NCBI RefSeq assembly: GCF_031453555.1
Contig: NZ_JAVIZM010000001.1
Location: forward strand, 3,107,001-3,171,000
Direction: 5' to 3'
DNA: 64,000 bases
Source of the DNA: Bacillus sp. SLBN-46
GTDB taxonomy: Bacteria > Bacillota > Bacilli > Bacillales > Cytobacillaceae
Shown: in pieces, positions 45,380-51,171 of the stretch
Position numbering within the stretch: position 1 is the stretch's first letter
Layout: each line of letters begins with the position of its first letter
Translations under genes and position numbers: made by a program
The notes under the pieces: generated by a model
What the model saw: only the letters and a program-made list of their open reading frames with translations
Databases searched by the model: none
Told to the model about the DNA's origin: nothing

Positions 45380-45450
45380 AATCGATTTCTTCCTCTCCCC
45401 AAAATCCAGTATACTTACTATTTATTCAGAATAAGAAAGAATCATTCTTT

Positions 45451-45536
45451 TTAAGCTAACCTGCTTCAATAGTTCAATAACAAAAAGGGGATCGCCGCAG
45501 CAACCCCATCTTTCACTCTTGCCCTCGGTAGCTGAG
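45451..45536 (-). repeat. Cassette repeat module 2
   Basis: The left-type box TTAAGCTAACCTGC...TAGTTCAATAA lies at 45451-45480. A terminator hairpin is at 45487-45507 (GGGG...CCCC). A degenerate right-type box follows at 45519-45536. Confidence 0.7.
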
Positions 45537-45541
45537 GAGGC

Positions 45542-46027
45542 TTACGACAGATTGTAGGAATTTAAATCTTTCCAACCTTGAAAAGAGTTTCGGAAATTTT
45601 TAGAGAAGGTATTATCTTTGCTAAGAAGTAGAATCGATGAGGAGTCCCAAAAAACTAATTCAACAACTGCCTTTGGATGTTGGATTTGTGGGTTTTTAAC
45701 CCAAAAATTTGGATTTCCATCAGCATACGGTTCCCCTTTAATCTCATCTAAATCAATTATTTCGTCCTTTTCAAAAGCTGAAAATACACCCCAAATAAAA
45801 TAAACATCTTTATTATTAGCAAATTGCATTAGCTTATCGCCTGTAATCAAGTAATTATTATGACCATTACTATCTTCGAATTCTCGAAAATCTTGAAAAT
45901 AATCAAGGTAATTTTCAGGATAAGACCAATCCAGGTCAGTTAGTAGCCAATTATAATTTTGTTCCAGTCCTTTAAATGAGTTTAATATCTCTTTTAGTTT
46001 TATAAAATCATCTAAAATGGTGTTCAT
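45542..46027 (-). CDS. Cassette gene 3: SMI1/KNR4-like protein
   Basis: A 161-aa soluble protein of SMI1/KNR4 (SUKH-like) type: an N-terminal helix, LDWSYPENYLDYFQDFREF, YLITGDKLMQFANN, YFIWGVFSAFEKDE, then VVELVFWDSSSILLL. SUKH proteins are often immunity proteins to contact-dependent nuclease toxins. No toxin gene is adjacent, which fits an orphan immunity gene carried as a cassette. The start ATG follows AAGGTGGG. The family match is from pattern only; confidence is moderate. Confidence 0.6.
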   Translation of the reverse strand: MNTILDDFIKLKEILNSFKGLEQNYNWLLTDLDWSYPENYLDYFQDFREFEDSNGHNNYLITGDKLMQFANNKDVYFIWGVFSAFEKDEIIDLDEIKGEPYADGNPNFWVKNPQIQHPKAVVELVFWDSSSILLLSKDNTFSKNFRNSFQGWKDLNSYNLS

Positions 46028-46076
46028 TTCTTCCCACCTTTCAAGCTAACTATTACCCTTATTTTAACATCTTTTA

Positions 46077-46164
46077 TTAAACTAACCTGCCAGTTAGCAC
46101 AATAAGAAAAGCTGCCACAATGACAGCTCCGACCTTTCGCTAACGCACCCTTTACTTGAATAAC
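46077..46164 (-). repeat. Cassette repeat module 3
   Basis: The left-type box TTAAACTAACCTGCCAGTTAG is at 46077-46106. The terminator GCTGTC-ATTGT-GGCAGC (minus strand) is at 46111-46127. The right-type box TAACGC...TTTACTTGAATAA is at 46141-46164. Confidence 0.75.
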
Positions 46165-46197
46165 TTATACCAATACAAAGTGGTTTCTATATTTGGA

Positions 46198-46695
46198 TTA
46201 TGACTGCTTCAATGTGTCAGCTCCACCTAGTATGAATCCTTGTTTCACATAAAACCTGCACGCTCCAAGATTATCATCTTGGGCCTCTAGAGACATTCCG
46301 ATAAGTATTTTTTGTTTTGCCCACTCTTCCGCTTTAGTTAAGAGCAACTTCCCGATTCCATATCCTCTAAATTCTTTTTTTGTAGCAATATTTTCAATAT
46401 AACAGAAGCGATTCCAATCCATAATTATTCTAATTTGCCCGACGCAATTATTATTCTTATAAGCTAAAAATAGAGCTTTATCTTCACGGTTTATATAAAG
46501 GCTCCAATCAAGTTTATCATCTGGGAAACGAATTTCTTTAGTTTCATCAAATAGATTCTTTTCAAAAGACCATTTTCCTGATTGAAAACTGGGCACAACC
46601 TTACCAAACACTTTAAAATAATCATTTGTTTTATTGATGTCCTCAATTAATTCATCCTTTAATGGAGAAATTATGATTTCCTCTGCAATATTCAT
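46198..46695 (-). CDS. Cassette gene 4: GNAT N-acetyltransferase
   Basis: A 165-aa GNAT enzyme. CYIENIATKKEFRGYGIGKLLL carries the acetyl-CoA loop RGYGIG, and DNLGACRFYVKQGFILGG is the usual C-terminal motif. The pattern is close to streptothricin acetyltransferase-like GNATs (SAT/Sat4 type), so antibiotic modification is possible but not shown. The ribosome site AAGGTG precedes the ATG. It is flanked by repeat modules 3 and 4. Confidence 0.85.
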   Translation of the reverse strand: MNIAEEIIISPLKDELIEDINKTNDYFKVFGKVVPSFQSGKWSFEKNLFDETKEIRFPDDKLDWSLYINREDKALFLAYKNNNCVGQIRIIMDWNRFCYIENIATKKEFRGYGIGKLLLTKAEEWAKQKILIGMSLEAQDDNLGACRFYVKQGFILGGADTLKQS

Positions 46696-46754
46696 TTGGA
46701 CACCTTCCCATTCTGAAAATGAATTTTACTAGCACAAGCCTAAATACCTACCCT

Positions 46755-46845
46755 ATTCAACATTACTGCTTCGTTAGTCAAACAAGAAAAAATGACAGCC
46801 ACAGCGTTCATTATCCTTAACAAAAGAACCCGTTTGTTGAAAAAC
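46755..46845 (-). repeat. Cassette repeat module 4
   Basis: The left-type box is ATTCAACATTACTGC...CGTTAGTCAAACAAG at 46755-46786. An imperfect terminator follows (AATGA...TCATT at 46791-46812), then a right-type box at 46817-46845 with CCCGTTTGTTGAA. Confidence 0.7.
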
Positions 46846-47217
46846 ACTTTAAGGCCGTTATTTTATTTGCTGTATCGTCAGCAAAGATATGAATATGATT
46901 TAAGTTATTTTTATTTGGCTTTTTCGTAATCTTTGTTGCTTTAGAATCTACTTTATTGGGAGGGATTGTTTATCAGTAGCCGGTCACTCCAGGGCAGAGA
47001 TAATGTTGACTGGTTTATTTAAAATATGTACCATAATAATAGGTATGTTAGTTTCTCCGCTACCTTAAGGTAGGGCTGCTAACAGCACGTTAAAATAGCT
47101 TTTCCCCGCAACCGATTACTGCAGGGCTGAGCTATTTTTTAATTTGCTTTTGCGTTGCTGCAGATGCGCTCGTAGAACGGAGTGTAAATAAACCATGAAC
47201 TGAGTTCTTTTAGTTAT
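46846..47217. other. Cassette with decayed content
   Basis: About 370 bp. The plus strand encodes a hydrophobic run (FFVIFVALESTLLGGIVYQ) ending at TAG near 46978, but it has no start codon and is interrupted upstream, so it looks like a broken small membrane gene. Several related short motifs (GGTCACTCCAGGGCAG, GATTACTGCAGGGCTG) recur. No intact gene was supported. Confidence 0.4.
47092..47139. terminator. Bidirectional hairpin
   Basis: AAATAGCT and AGCTATTT arms, with CCC/GGG pairing inside, flanked by T-rich sequence. On the minus strand it follows the 50-aa peptide gene. Confidence 0.55.
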
Positions 47218-47370
47218 TCAGTTCAACTTAAATGCAATGTGCATTATTTGTTCTCTGATGTCTTCCAACGCAATGACTTGATTGACCATGCTCCAAGCGA
47301 TGACTGATAGACTGACGGCTATCACGACGAAACAGGCAACTTTGACGGTTTCCAAGCGGTTATTTTTCAT
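47218..47370 (-). CDS. 50-aa single-TM peptide
   Basis: A 50-residue protein with a clear AAAAGGAG ribosome site 7 nt before the ATG. Residues 9-29 form a membrane helix (VKVACFVVIAVSLSVIAW), followed by an amphipathic tail (VIALEDIREQIMHIAFKLN). A damaged direct copy lies immediately upstream (47417-47582). Small membrane peptides in duplicated pairs can be type I toxins or stress peptides, but no antisense RNA was demonstrated. Family unknown. Confidence 0.55.
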   Translation of the reverse strand: MKNNRLETVKVACFVVIAVSLSVIAWSMVNQVIALEDIREQIMHIAFKLN

Positions 47371-47416
47371 TACAGTGTCTCCTTTTAATAAACCCGCTCC
47401 TTGCAGTAAAGGGCAG

Positions 47417-47582
47417 TTAGTTATTCAGTTGTTGGAGCTTAAATACACTTTGAGTTAGTTGGTCTGCGATATCATGCAGCTCGCTTACTTGATTGACCAT
47501 GTTCCAAAGCTATCACGGATAGACTGACGACTATCACGACAAAACAGGCGACTCTCACATATTCAAATTTGTCATTTTTGGT
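47417..47582 (-). pseudogene. Damaged duplicate of the 50-aa peptide gene
   Basis: It aligns with 47218-47370 over nearly the whole length: ATAGACTGACG.CTATCACGAC and TGATTGACCATG are shared. The start codon is changed (ACC in place of ATG), and one extra base near 47505 shifts the frame. After correcting the shift it would read VACFVVIVVSLSVIAWNMVNQV and end LQQLNN. Confidence 0.7.
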
Positions 47583-47674
47583 AGATTTATCTCCATTTTA
47601 GTGAAGTTATTTTGCTTTTCATCTACTTTGATTATATCAATGAAGTACCCAACGTTCCTTAAGAATACTGGGTA

Positions 47675-47878
47675 TTACTTCTTTGGTCGATTTTTCATTA
47701 ATTTAAATAGATATCGTATCAAGTAGGTACCCAATAAAGCGATCAATAACGCATAGGGATGGCTTTTAGTTCCTTCTTGAAACCAATCGCTATTGAATAA
47801 AGGAGGAACATAAAAAAGACAGAGCAATAGCACTAAACCAAAGACAAGTTCAATTAAGAATTGTTGAAACTTCTTCAA
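47675..47878 (-). CDS. Cassette gene 5: 67-aa two-helix membrane protein
   Basis: A 67-residue protein with two predicted membrane helices (LIELVFGLVLLLCLFYVPPLF and PYALLIALLGTYLIRYLF) joined by a short polar loop, and a basic end (MKNRPKK). A TTG at 47878 is 8 nt after AAGGGG; another TTG two codons earlier is too close to that site. No family was recognised. It belongs to the run of small minus-strand genes, although no full repeat module separates it from the zinc-ribbon gene. Confidence 0.55.
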   Translation of the reverse strand: MKKFQQFLIELVFGLVLLLCLFYVPPLFNSDWFQEGTKSHPYALLIALLGTYLIRYLFKLMKNRPKK

Positions 47879-47961
47879 AATCAAATCCCCTTAATCGTAA
47901 TATGAGTCTTACATTTTTAAAAAAAGTGATAAAAAACAACAATGTTTGTGAAAACATCCTT

Positions 47962-48099
47962 TTATTTTGATTCGAAACATAGTCTACAAACCGTGTTCAA
48001 ACTCATAATGGAAACAAATCCCGTGCATATTTTCAAATACATCCTATAACTATTAACTTTTATAGGCTGTTGACAGCGAACACAAGTAGGATACATCAT
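47962..48099 (-). CDS. 45-aa zinc-ribbon protein
   Basis: A 45-residue protein with two CXXC pairs, CVRC at 6-9 and CRLC at 38-41, spaced 28 residues apart, consistent with a small zinc ribbon. A weak ribosome site (AAGGCGG) precedes two adjacent ATG codons. The middle is hydrophobic and basic. Possible roles are nucleic-acid or protein binding; no family was recognised. It ends before the two-helix membrane gene and starts after repeat module 5. Confidence 0.5.
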   Translation of the reverse strand: MMYPTCVRCQQPIKVNSYRMYLKICTGFVSIMSLNTVCRLCFESK

Positions 48100-48197
48100 T
48101 ATGTAGCCGCCTTTTTCTTTTTACTTTTTACTTTTTACTTTGTACCAATATTGTACCAATTACTGGTACACAATTGTTTACAAAGAAAGAATTTTTA

Positions 48198-48283
48198 TTG
48201 AACTATCCTGCCCGTTAGTACAACAAGAAAAAAGACCGCCGCAGCGATCATTCTTGAGCTCTAGACCCCGTTAGTTGAGCAAA
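48198..48283 (-). repeat. Cassette repeat module 5
   Basis: The best full module: left-type box TTGAACTATCCTGCCCGTTA... at 48198-48227. The terminator GATCGC-TGC-GGCGGTC then TTTTTT (minus strand) is at 48234-48249. The right-type box CCCCGTTAGTTGAGCAA is at 48266-48283. The right box lies inside the end of the CoaB-like gene. Confidence 0.8.
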
Positions 48284-48977
48284 ATCTATTTAATTTCTCA
48301 TTATTAAAATGGTTCATTAGTGTGTTAATCAATTGAACTGCTGTATCTTTCTTATTTTTGGTATTTACCACATCCCCATTTTTTGAAACAATATAATGAA
48401 TACTAGTATCTATGTTTAAAGAACTTGATGGATTTGCTACAACATAATCTGCATTCCAATACTCCATTCTTTGTAAGGCTCTTTCTATTAAATACTCTCT
48501 ATCGTTTGAATGTTCGAGTTTAAAACCAACAAGCACAACATCTTTATTAATATTTTTGATATCTACTATTACTTTAGGAGCTTTTTTAAAATGGATAATC
48601 GGAGGCTGATCACTAGGAATTTTACCTAAATTATTTAATACATTTCCCTTGTCATCAACTATTTTGTTAACTATCCAGTCAGATATAGCTGCTGTCATTA
48701 TAACAACTTCAATCTCTTCATTTTCTAATAAATTTTTCAGTTTTTCTTGTAAATCTTCAATTCCTTCAAATTGGATTGTCATTAGATTTGGGTTTTGTTT
48801 AGGTATTTTTGAAAAATAACCATGTAAGAAAATTACTTGTGCATCTTTTTTTATAAGTTCTTCTGCTATATAACATCCAATTGTACCTTTTGCCAAGTTT
48901 GTATGCCCTCTAACTTGGTCCCATTTTTCTAATGTTCCTCCACTTGTTACTAGTATTTTCTTTTTCTTTAATACCAT
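48261..48977 (-). CDS. Cassette gene 6: CoaB-like phosphopantothenoylcysteine synthetase-domain protein
   Basis: A 238-aa DFP-family protein with only the ligase (CoaB) part: KKILVTSGGTLEKWDQVRG, then GTIGCYIAEELIKKDAQVIFLHG, VVIMTAAISDWIV and VLVGFKLEHSND. In CoaBC this domain joins cysteine to phosphopantothenate. Here it lacks the CoaC flavoprotein half, so it may be a stand-alone ligase or a repurposed one. Its last nine or so residues (CSTNGV) and the stop are encoded by the repeat box itself. The start ATG follows AGGAG. Confidence 0.82.
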   Translation of the reverse strand: MVLKKKKILVTSGGTLEKWDQVRGHTNLAKGTIGCYIAEELIKKDAQVIFLHGYFSKIPKQNPNLMTIQFEGIEDLQEKLKNLLENEEIEVVIMTAAISDWIVNKIVDDKGNVLNNLGKIPSDQPPIIHFKKAPKVIVDIKNINKDVVLVGFKLEHSNDREYLIERALQRMEYWNADYVVANPSSSLNIDTSIHYIVSKNGDVVNTKNKKDTAVQLINTLMNHFNNEKLNRFCSTNGV

Positions 48978-49070
48978 TATCTAGTTTCTCCTAAATAGTA
49001 ATTATTTGTAAAAAATTCAAGCCTTATATAATTCTAACACTTTTTCTCTATAAATAAATTGAATATTCTT

Positions 49071-49161
49071 ATTAAACTATTCTGCCCCGTTAGCATACTA
49101 AGGATTTCAACAAAAAAGGCGGTTAATCCTTCCTGGATCAACGCCCCCGTTACTTTAAGAA
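49071..49161 (-). repeat. Cassette repeat module 6
   Basis: The left-type box ATTAAACTATTCTGCCCCG... is at 49071-49100. A strong terminator (GGCG.TTGATCC / GGATTAACCGCC, then TTTTTT on the minus strand) is at 49118-49145. The right-type box TCAACGCCCCCGTTACTTTA is at 49138-49161. Confidence 0.75.
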
Positions 49162-49202
49162 CATTACTTCACAAACTAAGTCGTTATTTACATATCTAAT
49201 GT

Positions 49203-49547
49203 TTATCCATTCCTTTTACCCTTATAATAGGTTAACGGGAAACCAATAATTATACAAATAAGTCCACCTATCCCAGTCGAAATAAAAGATAGTTCTTCTT
49301 TAAAAAAGGACCAACTTATAATCCAAAATATAATAATTAACCAGCCTAAGACATTTGTTATTTTAAGTTTTATTCCTTGACCTCCATTAGACCTAGGCAG
49401 GTATAAGCTAATTGCATTTAAAATAATTCCTAATAATCCAATTAATGCACCGATTATGAACCATTGAGTTGATAAAAAAGTTTGTAAATATATTCCTACC
49501 ATCGCTAAGAGTACTCCAACCCAGGGTAATATTCTTCCTTTTTTCAT
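49203..49547 (-). CDS. Cassette gene 7: 114-aa four-helix membrane protein
   Basis: A 114-residue protein with four hydrophobic helices (LPWVGVLLAMVGIYLQTF, WFIIGALIGLLGIILNAISL, VLGWLIIIFWIISWSFF, FISTGIGGLICIIIGFPL). The ATG at 49547 follows GGGGGAGAG; an upstream extension in the same frame runs back into the repeat box and is not supported. No family was recognised. It lies between repeat modules 6 and 7. Confidence 0.65.
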   Translation of the reverse strand: MKKGRILPWVGVLLAMVGIYLQTFLSTQWFIIGALIGLLGIILNAISLYLPRSNGGQGIKLKITNVLGWLIIIFWIISWSFFKEELSFISTGIGGLICIIIGFPLTYYKGKRNG

Positions 49548-49612
49548 TTTTTCTCTCCCCCTAATTCTATTCCCCTTTATATAACATTTTACCATAATAA
49601 CCCATATTCTTA

Positions 49613-49696
49613 TTGAAGTATTCTGCACCGATAGTTCAACAAGAAAAAAGACCGCCGTAGCGATCCATTTGGAACTCAAGCACTCATTAGTTCGCT
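49613..49696 (-). repeat. Cassette repeat module 7
   Basis: The left-type box TTGAAGTATTCTGCACCG...TAGTTCAACAAG is at 49613-49642. The terminator GATCGC-TAC-GGCGGTC then TTTTTT (minus strand) is at 49650-49665. A degenerate right-type box ATTAGTTCGCT ends at 49696. Confidence 0.75.
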
Positions 49697-49757
49697 GTAT
49701 TATTGTGGAATAATTTGGATATTTCGTTTATAATCAAACAAAGGATGGTGATATAAT

Positions 49758-49910
49758 TTGAAAAAATGGTTAATATCTCTGGGTCTTTCCTCACTATTAG
49801 TTATTTTTACCCTTATAAGTATTTATTTTTACATTGGTTATATTACATCAAGTATTTCATTTAATTGGATATCATACTTACCTTCTCAATTAGTTTCTTT
49901 AATTTTATAA
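49758..49910 (+). CDS. 50-aa hydrophobic peptide on the opposite strand
   Basis: A possible small gene starting with TTG, 9 nt after AAGGATGGTG. It encodes a single membrane helix (LGLSSLLVIFTLISIYFYIGY) and a hydrophobic tail. Its stop overlaps the convergent nucleotidyltransferase stop by 6 nt. It is the only plus-strand gene suspected in the array; evidence is limited to the ribosome site and open frame. Confidence 0.4.
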   Translation: MKKWLISLGLSSLLVIFTLISIYFYIGYITSSISFNWISYLPSQLVSLIL

Positions 49911-50471
49911 ATAATGAAGCCATTTATGTTCTGGTTCGTGTAATTCTATCGCATATCTAAGCCATTGTTTCTTCTCAATATCGAGATATTCCTTTATTAT
50001 CATAAAGTCTTGATGGTCCTTTTCTCTTGTATTTTTCACCTTATATAAAAGGACAATTTCTGGATTTAGATAAGGAATACCTGTTTCAGAATAAGTCCAA
50101 ACCGAAGTGAGTGGGTAGGAAATTCTTAAATCCCTTCTAAATTTCCAATCATTATCTTTTGTTTCATTGAGAAGAACTTCAATTTTATCTCCAGTTAATT
50201 TATTCGAAGCGTGTATTTCGTGAACTGGTAAATCTAAAAACTCATTTTCCCAAATATGAAATTCACCTTTAATAACCTTTTTAAACTCCCATTCTTTAAG
50301 ATAATCTTTTAGATATTGTTGGTTTTTTCTGAATACAGCAATCTCTATATCTTTGTGATCCCTGGTTTCTTTACCAATAAATAGGTCAATTGCCCATCCA
50401 CCAGCAATGCCCCACGTTTTATTAAATCCTGCCATTAAAGAGGTAATACTTTCGCATTGTTCAAACGACAT
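49905..50471 (-). CDS. Cassette gene 8: nucleotidyltransferase-domain protein
   Basis: A 188-aa protein of the aminoglycoside/lincosamide nucleotidyltransferase-like family. WGIAGGWAIDLFIGKETRDHKDIEIAVFR corresponds to the GGWA...D motif region with the metal-binding Asp pair (written here as blocks GGWAIDLF and DHKDIEIAV). Then follow KIEVLLNETKDN and YLNPEIVLLYK. It may adenylylate an antibiotic or small molecule; the substrate is not known. The ribosome site GGAGG precedes the ATG. It lies between repeat module 7 and the last box. Confidence 0.8.
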   Translation of the reverse strand: MSFEQCESITSLMAGFNKTWGIAGGWAIDLFIGKETRDHKDIEIAVFRKNQQYLKDYLKEWEFKKVIKGEFHIWENEFLDLPVHEIHASNKLTGDKIEVLLNETKDNDWKFRRDLRISYPLTSVWTYSETGIPYLNPEIVLLYKVKNTREKDHQDFMIIKEYLDIEKKQWLRYAIELHEPEHKWLHYL

Positions 50472-50542
50472 AAAAATCCTCCGAATTAAAAAAGTATTTA
50501 TCTTTTATATATTCTTTTTGAAATAAGAATTACCTGTCGCTT

Positions 50543-50570
50543 ATTCAACTAAACTGCTCCGTTAGTGTGA
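50543..50570 (-). repeat. Cassette box, left type, right end of array
   Basis: ATTCAACTAAACTGCTCCG followed by TTAGTGTGA matches the left-type consensus, but neither the A-run nor the terminator follows. The array therefore ends in a lone left-type box on this side and a lone right-type box at 44822 on the other. Confidence 0.7.
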
Positions 50571-50744
50571 GTACATTTTTTCACAAACTTCATTTCATCT
50601 TAACATATATATCCAATTATAATGTGCTTCATAAACATTTTTGTAAGACGATTTGTATATCAAATTGAGGGTAAATTTTTAGGGGTGCACTTTACTATAC
50701 AAATTTTTATTTATTTTCAACACAAATGGCTTTAAACCAATAAA

Positions 50745-50783
50745 AAATGAGTGTCAATTTTATATGCAAATTGGCACTCATTT
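50745..50783. terminator. Bidirectional terminator right of the array
   Basis: AAATGAGTGTCAATTT and AAATTGGCACTCATTT form 16-nt arms with one G-T-type mismatch and a 7-nt loop, with no gene directly beside it on the left for about 170 bp. Confidence 0.75.
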
Positions 50784-50803
50784 TAACTTTCATTTTTAAT
50801 GTT

Positions 50804-50829
50804 TGTGATAGGAAACGGAACCCGTTACC
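50804..50829 (-). repeat. Right flanking inverted repeat of the cassette region
   Basis: The reverse complement of this segment reads TAACGGGTTCCGTTTCCT then ATCACAAA, matching 44682-44707 with two mismatches. Together the two copies form an inverted pair around the array. Confidence 0.75.
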
Positions 50830-50900
50830 GTTTTTCCGTGCTCTTTTAACATTTATTTAAGATCTTAAGGAGTAGACTACTCCTTCTTTGATGGCATTTG

Positions 50901-51101
50901 TCAACCGCCTACTATACAAGTCGCAGTTGAACTTCCTACAACAGAGTTTAATTCAAATAGTAACTCTGGAAGAACAGACTCGTTTATCAGTTCCTCCAAT
51001 GTTTTATTGGAGATTGGAACGTTGTATTTTTCAAATGTATCTACTGTATTTTCCCAAACTTTAATAATGGCATTGGGGGACATATTTGATTGAATTACCA
51101 C
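50901..51101 (-). CDS. 66-aa small protein next to histidine kinase, CIVGG C-terminus
   Basis: A 66-residue protein. Residues 9-50 are helical and acidic (NAIIKVWENTVDTFEKYNV, LEELINESVLPELLFELN), and the end is SVVGSSTATCIVGG. The start GTG at 51101 lies 8 nt after GGGAG. It follows the histidine kinase stop by 70 bp on the same strand. The shape, a helical leader with a short Ser/Thr/Cys-rich tail, recalls peptide pheromone or modified-peptide precursors, but no protease or modification enzyme is adjacent. I do not know its function. Confidence 0.6.
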   Translation of the reverse strand: MVIQSNMSPNAIIKVWENTVDTFEKYNVPISNKTLEELINESVLPELLFELNSVVGSSTATCIVGG

Positions 51102-51171
51102 ATCTATCACTCCCTTTTTACAAATAGCACCACTCAAAAAACCTTTATGAAAAAGAAAGTTCCCTTCAATT

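Noticed and set aside
46880..46980. Plus-strand type I toxin-like peptide gene
   Set aside because: The hydrophobic frame has no start codon and is interrupted upstream; treated as a remnant.
44822..50570. Calling the repeats canonical integron attC sites
   Set aside because: The boxes carry CTAAC/GTTAG but do not satisfy the RYYYAAC and GTTRRRY core rules, and no integrase gene is in the window.
50901..51101. ComX pheromone precursor
   Set aside because: No ComQ prenyltransferase or ComP-type membrane kinase is adjacent, and there is no Trp in the C-terminal tail.
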